From: Anaeramoeba flamelloides
Taxonomy: Eukaryota; Metamonada; Anaeramoebidae
Length of the DNA stretch: 64,000 bases
NCBI GenBank assembly: GCA_027625915.1
Contig: JANTQA010000008.1
Location: 2,745,001-2,809,000, forward strand
Reading direction: 5' to 3'
The notes below the pieces were generated by a model. It was not told the origin of the DNA. It saw nothing but the letters and a program-made list of their open reading frames with translations, and made no database searches. Numbering within the stretch: position 1 is the stretch's first letter; each line of letters begins with the position of its first letter. Shown here piece after piece: positions 56,001-64,000 of this stretch. The position numbers and the translations under genes are program-made.

Positions 56001-57112
56001 TTTTTTTTTATTCTTAATTCAGTTGCAAAATATTTTTTATTACAAGATCTGGAATCAATAGTAGTTTAAGTAAAAAATGTGTTATTCTAATGTTATTGAT
56101 AAAGTAAAAACAATTGTAGAGAAATCAATATGATTTCTATTGGAATTTTCTTTGGATATTTAAATTGAAGATCAAAATGAACATTGTTGTTTTTTTCAAT
56201 GATGACCTAAGAATTTGTGGTTTTTCTATTTTTAAGAAAATATATTGATTTATTAGTTTTACTTTATACAGAATATCAACTATTCTCCTTTGATGTTTAT
56301 TATTCTACTTGTTTCTTATTTGTTCTTTAAAGGTTATTTATAAAATAATAATTGATATTTTGAAAAAAATGATTGGCAACTTTGACTGAAACAAAGTTTA
56401 CTTATAAATTCAAAAAATTTCGAAAATTTTGCTTTTATAATTTTTAATTTGTTTTTTTCAAAAAGATTTTGTAAGTTTTTTTATACCAACCCTGATAAAA
56501 CAAGGACTAACCGCCAAGTTCTAATAATTCGATTGATCCGAATTAAATATACCAAACAATTCTTGATTGACCATGTTTTTTTTCAAAATAAATTTAATAT
56601 TAAAAAGATAAACTTTTTGGATTAATTCACCACAAAACCAAATCTAATATTAAATAAAAATTTTTGTCATTTACAATAGTTTTCACAAAATATTTATGAT
56701 CATTTATTAATTAGTCTTTTCTAAATTAATCTTTTTTTATTATGATGTAATTTTTTTTCAATTATTTTTTTTTTCTTGTTTATATTTTTTTTTTATTCTT
56801 AAAAAAATTTTAGGTGATCCTTTCCCAAAAAATTTTTCAGCAATTGTTAAAAATATTTTCAAAAGACTATTTCGGGTTTATGCACATATGTATCATGATC
56901 ACTTTTCACAAATTGTTACCTTAGGTGAAGAAGCTCATTTAAATACCAGTTTTAAACATTTCATCTATTTTGTTAATGAATTTAAATTAGTCGACAAAAA
57001 AGAATTGGCTCCTCTTAAAGAACTGATCGAAACATTATTGAATAAAGGAAGCGGTGAAGAAAAAACTAAATCATCTGAAAAGAAAAAGAAAAGAAAAAAG
57101 AAAAAAAAATAA
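53040..57112 (+). CDS. MOB1: MOB1 kinase activator
   Basis: MOB1 binds and activates NDR/LATS-type kinases in the Hippo and mitotic-exit pathways. Exons 53040-53211, 53424-53549, 53808-53909 and 56814-57112 give 232 residues and a TAA stop; every junction is phase 1. Introns are 212, 258 and 2,904 bp. The sequence follows the family almost without gaps: YAEATLGSGNLQLAV, LPEGEDLNEWLAVN, INMLYGTITDYC, YEYHWADG, KRLFRVYAHMYHDHF, EEAHLNTSFKHFIYFV. The zinc ligands of human MOB1 (C79, C84, H161, H166) are present as C76, C81, H158 and H163. After ELAPLKELIETLL comes a Lys-rich tail (SSEKKKKRKKKKK) not typical of human MOB1, perhaps a nuclear or membrane-charge signal. The ATG at 53040 gives the expected N-terminus. 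Confidence 0.97.
54570..54741. mobile_element. MITE, TACTGG family, copy 3
   Basis: Lies in MOB1 intron 3. The left end TACGAGTATTTGAATTATAA and right end TTATAATTCAAATACCAGTA are inverted, and the arms continue through TTTTCACTTC / GAAGTGAAAA. It is 172 bp, the same length as copy 1. Confidence 0.7.
54833..54873. repeat. (CA)n microsatellite
   Basis: About 20 CA dinucleotides with two CG interruptions, in MOB1 intron 3. Confidence 0.95.
55725..55830. repeat. ~90-bp dispersed repeat, copy in MOB1 intron
   Basis: CACTCTTTGAAT ... TTTAGTCAATTAAAAATTCT ... CACTAAACCCTTAACAATAAA, related to 712-808 and 29930-30035. In the second 5S unit it lies within a recognisable insertion. Confidence 0.5.
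56085..56405. repeat. Dispersed repeat, copy 2 (partial)
   Basis: Lies in MOB1 intron 3 and is similar to the second halves of 2641-3170 and 57700-58200 (TTGTAGAGAAAT, TTGAAGATCAAAATGA, CAACTTTGACTGAAA). Confidence 0.5.
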
Positions 57113-58689
57113 ATTTCATCTTTTCCCTTTGGTATTACTTTTTTTTTATCTATTTATTTTTTTGTTTAAATAACAAGAAAAATTTTTTTCTCGTAGATTA
57201 AAAAATATGAATTTTTCTCAATTTAAATCCTAAAACAAAATTTTTTTAAAAAAAAAAAATTTCAAAAATAAAAAATGAATTATTTTTATTAGTTTTAAAT
57301 TAATAAAAAAAGTAATCTAACAACTTCAGAACATAAAATATAAAGTTTACTAAATAAATATTATATTGAAAATCCGTTTTTTTTAAATCATTTTTTTCTT
57401 ATTTTTTTTTTTTTTATTTATTTTAGAATTTCTTGCCAGATCACTTGAGGTGTCAAGTTTACAAAAAAAGCAAAATAAAAATAAATTTAACTTAATTTGA
57501 TCAAAATCTTTGTTTCATTGGTACTCTCAAAACTGTAGTTTTTAAAGAATAGAGTTCGAATTATCTTGAAAAAGAATATTTCCCCAAGAAGGATGCAGAA
57601 AGATAATTAATTATATTGTAGGGGGTTTATCAATCGACATTTGTATATGAATGTTTTGACTTTTTCTCTCTTAACTAAAGTATTTTTCAGTCAAAGTGAC
57701 CCAGTTGTAAGGTGTTAATTACATGTGTTTAAAAAGTTTTAATGGATATTAGAAGAAAAATTTTATTTTGGAAATTCCAAAATTAAAATCATTTTTCTCA
57801 TTTTTTCTTTGTTTTTTGATTTTTTTTTTCAACACAACTAATTCATCTACAATTTTCTTTTTTATTATAAGATCATATGTTACTTGATAAGAAAATTGTT
57901 ATTTATATGTTATTGGAACAGTGAAAATGTTTGAAGAAAAACGCCTTAGTTTTAAATTGGAATTGTATTTGATCTTGAATTGAAGATCAAAATAGACATT
58001 GTTGTTTTTTCTCAATGGGACCTAAGAATATGGATTTTTATAATTTTGAAGTTTTATTCCAGATAAAATTTCAACCATTTTTTGATGTTTATTATTTTAT
58101 TTATGTTCTTATTTGTTCTCAAAAGGGCATTTATAAAAATAATTGTTATTTGGAAAAAATGTTTGGCACATTTGATGGAAATAAGGTTTAGATTATTCTT
58201 ATTTATCCTTTTTGAAATAATATTTTGGACAATTTAAAGTTGGTTTTAAATCTAACAATTTGGGTTTAAAAATATTACTATTAAATAATTTAATTATTCT
58301 CTATATATCTTATTTAAATGGATAATTGTTGATGAATTTTTAGAAAATTCAATAATAATTTTAAAATAAATAGTTTGATGGATCAAAAAACAAAATGTCA
58401 CAAAAAATGTTAAAATTCGCAAAATAGAAACAAGTTTAAATTAGTGTTCTAATCAAAAAGATAATATTGCAAATAGAAAAAAAGAAATGGTAATGTAAAA
58501 GGGATAATATTATTTTAAAAAATAAAATTATATTTATTTTTTTTTTTAATATTGAAGAAGTGTAAAAAACATTCTAGTTGTCTTTAGACTTAAATTCAAC
58601 TTCAGAAATTTAAGCGCAAAATCATATATTTCACGATTATTAATTTATGAAAATAATTCCAAACTATCACAGTTTAAAATCAATTTCAA
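57113..58689. other. Spacer downstream of MOB1 with a repeat
   Basis: Poly-T/poly-A spacer and the third copy of the dispersed repeat (57700-58200, landmarks TTTTGGAAATTCCAAAATT and TTGAAGATCAAAATAGAC). No gene is seen. Confidence 0.5.
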
Positions 58690-58890
58690 AAGATTTATTT
58701 GTTTTACTTTATTAAGAAAAATTAATCTATTTTTTTTTTCATAAGAAGGTTATACCCATAAAAAATGACTAATATTTTCTATTATTTCTTTATGTCCATA
58801 TTTTAAACATGAAGTAAAATTATATTTATTAATTCCTGTTATTTTTTCATTAAATTCGCTGTCAAAAATAATTTGATAATTTAATTTGAA
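58690..58890 (-). mobile_element. LINE fragment, zinc-knuckle end
   Basis: On the minus strand: INKYNFTSCLKYGHKEIIEN then ISHFLW, matching the terminal Cys-Cys-His region of the LINE at 33180-34551 (YCEICKKINNLDIIEDLDHFLWNC). The zinc ligands are partly lost, and the copy is broken. Confidence 0.55.
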
Positions 58891-58940
58891 AAATTTTGAT
58901 TTTTTATTTTTTTAATTTTATTAAACAATTTATTAGAGTC

Positions 58941-59125
58941 AATTCAACTTTTCTGGTACAAACTTTCTCCGAATTTAATACACAAAAGAATTTCAAAATT
59001 AAAGCACAAAACTTGAATTCGGGAAAAATAATTTGTGGAAACAAAAATTTGAATATTTACCTTACATTTATAGTTTTTTATGTCTTAAACTTTGTTCAAA
59101 ATTTGTATAATAAAGGTTAAGTTGG
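58941..59125. mobile_element. MITE, AAGGCACAAA family, copy 2
   Basis: Inverted arms TTCAACTTTTCTGGTACAAA and its partner ending TTTGTATAATAAAGGTTAAG; the centre has AAAGCACAAAACTTGAATTC. It sits between two LINE fragments. Confidence 0.5.
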
Positions 59126-59149
59126 ATGTATATTGAGATAAATTTTTCA

Positions 59150-59400
59150 ATTTGTAAAAATAATTCTTCCTTTTCTTTGATAATTTTATAGAAAGTACTT
59201 TCTTTATGTTAAAATATTGTTTTATAAATTTTTTAATATTGTTTATATCGAATATTTTATTATCAAATAATATATTAATTTTTTTAATTCAGACATCCAG
59301 ATTTTACAATTATTTTCATATACTGGGCGATTCCATGGTAAATGATACAAATATTAAATTATATCTAAATTTATTTATTTGTATTGTGAGAGAGGAGCAA
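59150..59400 (-). mobile_element. LINE fragment, 3' end
   Basis: The minus strand reads HLPWNRPVYENNCKIWMSEL, matching HFLWNCSAYENNRKIWISEL of the LINE at 33180-34551. It is a separate copy from 58690-58890, since both carry the same region. Confidence 0.6.
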
Positions 59401-59511
59401 TCAAAGAAAATTTACTAAATAAAAAATGCGAAGAAGAAAAATAATTAAAATATTAAAGTAAAAAACTATTATATCATTTACATGACCAAATTAAAAATTA
59501 TCCACTGTCGT

Positions 59512-59586
59512 TAGATTTTCCTGTATTTGAAAGAATTGAGTAAAATACTTGATTTTACTAAATTCTTTCGAACCCTGGAAAATCTA
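59512..59586. repeat. Hairpin repeat
   Basis: Arms TAGATTTTCCTGTATTTGAA and its complement ending CCTGGAAAATCTA pair over about 33 bp. Related to 19764-19845. The motif CACTGTCGTTAG precedes it and recurs at about 59681-59692. Confidence 0.6.
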
Positions 59587-60426
59587 GACACTTCTCATGA
59601 AATAGGAGGAGAAAAAAGCAGATAGAAATATTATTAATCAATCAGATTCCACAAATTGTGATTAATACATTTGTATTCCACTGTCGTTAGGTTTTTTTTT
59701 TAATTTAAAATAATGGATTAAAATCTTTGTTTTTGCTCAATTCTTTTGAATTAAAAAAACCTAGACACTATCTTCGAAAATTTGAATGCTATGTACATGA
59801 GTTTGTATATTTTTTTACTTTTTTAGGAATTTTTTATTTTCAATTTTTTTATTTTCATTTTTTCTTTATTACCTTAAGTTTTCTAACCATAAGAGATTTG
59901 ATGAAAAATTATTGTCAAGTTAAATAAATTTCGTAATTTTGATTAGCCAGATTAAGGATTTTTTGAGTATTTTTCCTAAGGATAACATTTTTATATGAGT
60001 TAAATTTCAAAAATAAGTGCAGATTTTTCATCAGAAAAAAATTTTTTGAATTATTTTTTTTTTGAATAATAATGTATTTTACTAAAGTAATTAGAGATAA
60101 TAACCAATACAGATTAATAAATAAAAATATAATTCAATCATTTTATTTTTTGAAAGATAAATGACAAAAGAAAAAAATAATAATAAAAAAGTTTGCCTCA
60201 AATTTTGAAATTTGGCTTACGTTTTTTTCAAAAATTTTGGCGAATTTTGTTTTTCCTTTTGATTCTGATAAATTTATATCTATACAATACCAAATAAAGT
60301 GATTTATATTTTCAAATTATATGTAAATTAAAAAAAAAATAAAAAGTCTAATAGATTAAATCTTTAGAATATTATTATTATTATTTATATTATTAGAAAA
60401 GGAGATTAATTATATTTATTATAGTT
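59587..60426. other. AT-rich spacer
   Basis: No gene. The frame at 59727-59927 has spacer composition. Confidence 0.5.
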
Positions 60427-60612
60427 AGTTCCACTTTAAAGGCACAAACTTTGAACGAAATTTAAGGCAAAATAAAAATCCCAAATTAAGGCACAAAATT
60501 CAGATTCTAGTAAAATAAATTGTAAAAAAAAAATTTCCAAATGTTGTACCTTAATATGAAATTTTTTTGTGCCTTAAATTCCGTTGAAAGTTTGTACCTT
60601 AAAAGTGGAACT
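60427..60612. mobile_element. MITE, AAGGCACAAA family, copy 3
   Basis: The best-preserved copy. Left AGTTCCACTTTAAAGGCACA and right TACCTTAAAAGTGGAACT are inverted ends; the inner arms carry AATTAAGGCACAAAATTC. 186 bp, non-coding. It lies directly before a LINE 3' tail. Confidence 0.7.
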
Positions 60613-60910
60613 GGGTGTAGTCCTAGTGGTTAATAAATTTATTTTTGAGTTTTTAATAAAATTTCTAAATAAAAATTAAGGAAATCAGTGAACTATGTAG
60701 TTTTTCCACGATTCAAAATAATAGAGACAAATCAAAAATTTTAATCAATATTGATAAATATTGGAAAACATCACTGAAAGTGCCTGTTTTTTTTTTTTTA
60801 GATTTAGAAATAAACAGAAAATTTTTGAAATTTTCTTTTTATTTCTTAAATTAAAAAAAAATAATGGCAAATAAGAGAAATTAAAATCTCCTCTGTTAAA
60901 TAATATTAAT
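60613..60910 (+). mobile_element. LINE 3' untranslated tail fragment
   Basis: CCTAGTGGTTAATAAATTTA ... TAAATAAAAATT matches the 3' UTR of the LINE at 34437-34500, and TCCTCTGTTAAATAATA near 60890 matches its very end, with extra sequence between. Confidence 0.5.
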
Positions 60911-61105
60911 CAAAAAAATTGTTAATTTTTTCTGAAATAAAAAAAGACTTTGATCATCTTATTTTTTTTTAATGTTTCTTTTATAAAACTTAAAAATTAT
61001 TATTTCTCGTTATAGTTAAGTTAGCAATTTGTCAACATTTCTAACATATTTTGATCCAATCTCATTTAAATTGTGAAGGGCTGTATATTGAATTATTCCC
61101 AATAC

Positions 61106-61261
61106 ATGGATCAAACAATAATTTTATGTAAATATTTAGTGCTGAAAAAATACCAAGAAATTTGTAGATACGTAAATCAAAATACCAAAAGAGTAAATAC
61201 GATCCTTCAAAGAGTTATGATGAACTTTAATCCAAGAAAACACAAAAACCAAAATGAATAG
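61106..61261 (+). CDS. Small open frame, duplicated in inverted orientation
   Basis: 51 codons from ATG (MDQTIILCKYLVLKKYQEIC) to TAG. Its second half (NTKRVNTILQRVMMNFNPRK) is repeated in inverted orientation at 62166-62095, where the same frame also stays open (NTKRVYTILQRVIVNFNPRK). Whether this is a gene, an exon or the coding part of an element arm is unclear. No family is recognised. Confidence 0.3.
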   Translation: MDQTIILCKYLVLKKYQEICRYVNQNTKRVNTILQRVMMNFNPRKHKNQNE

Positions 61262-61398
61262 GAAAAATAAACGGGATTTTCTTGCCTAAAAAGTGACGAT
61301 CATTTCAAACAGAATACCTTCAACAAATCTAACTTTAAAAACTCGTATTCTCAATGACTTTTAATCATTGAACAATTAGTTACTTGAGTGTTTACATT

Positions 61399-61534
61399 GT
61401 CTCCTTAATGTTTACAATCTCTGAAATTTGAAAAAAAGATAATCTTGAGCCAAGTATAGTGGCTTGTTAATTTGGTTCTTATCTTATCCAAGATAATCTT
61501 TTTTCAAATTTCAGGGATTGTAAACCTTAAGGAC
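61399..61534. mobile_element. Foldback/MITE element
   Basis: 136 bp. Left GTCTCCTTAATGTTTACAAT and right ATTGTAAACCTTAAGGAC are inverted; the arms extend through AAATTTGAAAAAAAGATAAT. A half-copy of the arm (CCCTGAAATTTGAAAAAAGA) lies at about 47489-47508. Confidence 0.65.
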
Positions 61535-61859
61535 TAAGTTTTTAGGTGAAAACGGTGAAATAATGTATGAAATCGCCCTTGAATAAGTTATGTAATCCAA
61601 GTAATATTTATCCAAGTAGAATTTCTTTTCGAAAAAATGTGAAATTTTCACACTTTCAATAATTTTCAGAATTTTTACCTTGTCAGATCATGCTAAATTT
61701 TGATTTTAATATTTTATAATTTCCATTTCAACTTTCGGAACTCACACTATTTTCTAGAGCTGTTCTACATCTTTTTTAAATTTGCTAGTATAAGTTTGAA
61801 ATCTTCCAAAAGTTGAAATGCACTTGAAAAACCCCAAAATCTATTTTTTGCAATTATTT

Positions 61860-62800
61860 TTTTTGTTATTTTCAATTTTCGTTTTCATTGAAAAAGAAAG
61901 AACAATAATCAACGTGAAAAGGTAAAGATGACAAAAAATGTTTTTTTTTTTTTTTTTGTCCAATTTCTTCCTTGTGAAAATTTTTTTTGCTGAGTGAAAG
62001 TGAAATAACACAATTACTCAAACCCCCGAAGGGTGGGAAGGTAGTCCTTAAATCATTAAAATCCCTAGAAAGTAATTGTAATTTCTACTTTTTTTTTTTG
62101 GTTTTTGTGTTTTCTTGGATTAAAGTTCACTATAACTCTTTGAAGGATCGTATAAACTCTTTTGGTATTTTATATGGAATCTCAATTACCAAAATAAATC
62201 AAAGGGTTTGGTTTATTTTTGTTATTCTATTTTTTTTGTTTGTATCTCCCTCAAAAACACAATTGTGTATTTCAAGACAAATTTGGTTTATTATAATCTG
62301 TAGAAAGGTTTTGTTGAATTTTATATTCAGCCATTCTAATAAAAATAAAATTATATAGGCAAAAACAAGTCAAGAGTTTTGATATTCAAAAAAAAAATTT
62401 TATAAAGTTAATTGATAAATAGTGATTTTATTTGAGAAAATTTGAAAAGTTGGTGAATTCTATAGGGTACCAAAATACTTTGTCAAGCTTTTATCAAATT
62501 CAAACCAAAACCAGTAAATGACAAAGAATAATTGAAATTTTTCATTTTTATCCTTTTTGAAGTATAAGCACTATTTTTAGAACCCTCTCAACTTCACAAA
62601 TAAATTATAAAAAAAGAATAGAAAATTACCAACAATGTATAAGGGTTCTAAAAATTGTTCACAGGTAACATTTTCTCAATAAGTGATTTTTTCCAACCTT
62701 CTTTTTCATTTTTTTACAAATTACAGTAATCACAGACTCGAGACAAGAGACAAATTTGGTAGGAATATTTCAGTTTTTCTTTCCAAGATCTCACTGAATA
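61860..62800 (+). CDS. Candidate multi-exon gene, incomplete
   Basis: A coding-like exon (about 61995-62071: SESEITQLLKPPKGGKVVLK, then SLKSLE) ends at a GTAATT donor in phase 1. The next phase-compatible acceptor (AAATTACAG, ending 62725) opens IITDSRQETNLVGIFQ before a stop. A GTAAAG donor at 61922 and AG at 61994 may attach an upstream exon, but no ATG is found in frame. The intron would contain the right arm of the inverted duplication. This is speculative, and no family is recognised. Confidence 0.25.
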
Positions 62801-63011
62801 AAAATTTGTCAGATTTATTAACCAACTGTCCCTCCCTAAAGCACTTGATAAATTAAATGTTAAGAGCACAGGTATTGTTAACAAAAACTCAAATTGTAAA
62901 GTATTAATATTTTCAACAGATTCTCACCCTTTACTTATGGACAATTTCTCAACTAAACAAATGTTTCGGATTGAAAATACAAATTTACATTTGAGTTTGT
63001 TTTATATTTGA
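62799..63011 (+). other. Coding-like open frame without start
   Basis: About 70 open codons ending in TGA, with balanced composition (INQLSLPKALDKLNVKSTGI, then FSTDSHPLLMDNFSTKQMFR). It follows an AG at the end of TTTGTCAG. It may be an exon of the candidate gene to its left or a relic. Confidence 0.3.
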
Positions 63012-63409
63012 AAAATAACCAAAATAACTATTTGTCGAAAATGTAGTGGAAATAAAAGTCTCATTCCTAATTCCATAAAATTGTTTTCTCAAGATCAAAG
63101 TCAAATTTAAATTCTTTAATTCTGTAAATCAGTTTTGTTCTAATTTTACTCTTTGGAATTCGACATTTTCATGATTTATTGAATTGTGGAGATTATGCTT
63201 TTTTTTTTCAACAAAAGCAGAGTGAAATTTTTTTTTCTTTTATTTTTTTATTAACTGAAATTTTGGAGGAATTAAAATATGATTCAAAGAAAGAGAGCAA
63301 AATTTTTTTTTTGACATTTTGGAATTATCGAAAAGTTTTTAATTTGAAAATTTTGTCATTTTTTTCTCTTCAATTTTTTTTTTAATTCTAATAATCAATT
63401 GTACAAACA
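63012..63409. other. AT-rich spacer before the last gene
   Basis: No feature beyond poly-T tracts. Presumably the promoter of the gene beginning at 63410. Confidence 0.45.
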
Positions 63410-64000
63410 ATGACAAACCAACAACAAGGTACACTCAACCTTTCAAAAAAAAACTCTTGAAAAAAGATTGTTTTTAACAAATATTTTTTTTTTGGAACCA
63501 GAAAATCTTTTTCGACAACAACCGATCTTTCTTTATCAAAAATCATCTTAAAAAAATACCTTTCTTTTTCATTTTATAAAATGTGAACGTACTCAAAGAA
63601 AGATTTTTTTTTAAACAGAAAAACAAACAAAAGTGTTTGCAAATATTTAGAAAAATTATAGAAAGAAAGAAAAAAAAAAAACTTTTTCTTATTTTTTTTG
63701 AAAAGCTTTTTGACAAAAAAATTCTTGTTTTTTTGAATTTTCTTGTTCTCTGGTTTTTTTTCCCAAAAAGGGATTCCTTAACAAACCCCAAAAAAATTAA
63801 TACTGTTTCTTTTATTCTTCTTTTAATCCCAAAATGTTGAATTTTGGAAAATAATTTTGATCTTTGTATCAATACAACCACACTTTACCAAATCCTAAAG
63901 AAGAAGAAAATTCTATTGACAACTCAGGAGTTAGCTTTAAGAATCTGAAGAGCATGTTTGGATCAACAGTAAAAAGCACACAACAAGGGAAGAGCACCAA
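63410..64000 (+). CDS. 5' end of an unidentified gene, runs off the window
   Basis: The right edge is clearly coding: from about 63861 to 64000 one frame stays open with balanced composition (EEENSIDNSGVSFKNLKSMF, then GSTVKSTQQGKST) and continues past the window. A plausible first exon is 63410-63428 (MTNQQQ plus one base, donor GTACAC). It joins in the right phase to an AG at 63899-63900, giving MTNQQQ-EEENSIDNSG and an intron of 472 bp. The donor is weaker than others in the window and the acceptor tract is poor, so the join is tentative. There is too little protein to name a family. Confidence 0.5.

Noticed and set aside
63543-63881. Overlapping 85-112 codon frames on both strands
   Set aside because: Complementary low-complexity frames in an A/T-rich stretch that I interpret as the first intron of the gene running off the right edge.

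Overview
This window comes from the nuclear genome of a very AT-rich unicellular eukaryote. The signs are spliceosomal introns (GT..AG, mostly GTAA-type donors), a nuclear tRNA-Leu, eukaryotic 5S rRNA genes, and proteins rich in Lys and Asn with poly-Lys/Gln/Thr tracts. A free-living amoeboid protist is the best guess. The RGS plus DUF547 architecture and coding style make me think of Anaeramoeba, but that is inference.

Six genes are well supported. (1) A large coiled-coil/RGS/DUF547 protein (6587-15206, +) whose RGS domain is cut by a 4,975-bp intron. (2) A three-exon gene of unknown function (18484-17354, -). (3) Uridine kinase (23034-37079, +), whose last exon lies 12.9 kb beyond the second. 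(4) A ZNHIT2-like zinc-finger HIT protein (42175-40732, -) with two apparent frameshifts. (5) An SRP-receptor-beta-like protein whose GTP-binding motifs are largely gone (46360-47220, +). (6) MOB1 (53040-57112, +; four exons, third intron 2.9 kb). A tRNA-Leu(UAA) lies at 3762-3843 (-). The start of another gene runs off the right edge (63410-64000, +).

The most striking region is the second intron of the uridine kinase gene (23975-36836). It holds three 121-nt 5S rRNA genes (28394, 30838, 35853) in kilobase-scale direct repeat units. Comparing the units exposes later insertions: a ~950-bp insert with coding-like antisense fragments, a ~160-bp short element, a 5'-truncated non-LTR retrotransposon with a 16-bp target duplication, and a TA-flanked Tc1-like MITE. 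The exon coding the conserved C-terminal KYADI segment follows the array, so the 5S cluster sits inside a protein-coding transcription unit.

The remaining DNA is mostly AT-rich spacer with decayed repeats. These include several short inverted-repeat (MITE) families, foldback hairpins, a nested 1.4-kb TIR element (51138-52528), LINE scraps at 17.0, 19.9-21.0, 58.7, 59.2 and 60.6 kb, and a diverged solitary copy of the 5S spacer near 47.8 kb. The genes concern signalling (RGS, MOB1), nucleotide salvage (uridine kinase), snRNP assembly (ZNHIT2) and ER targeting (SR-beta). They show no operon-like relationship.
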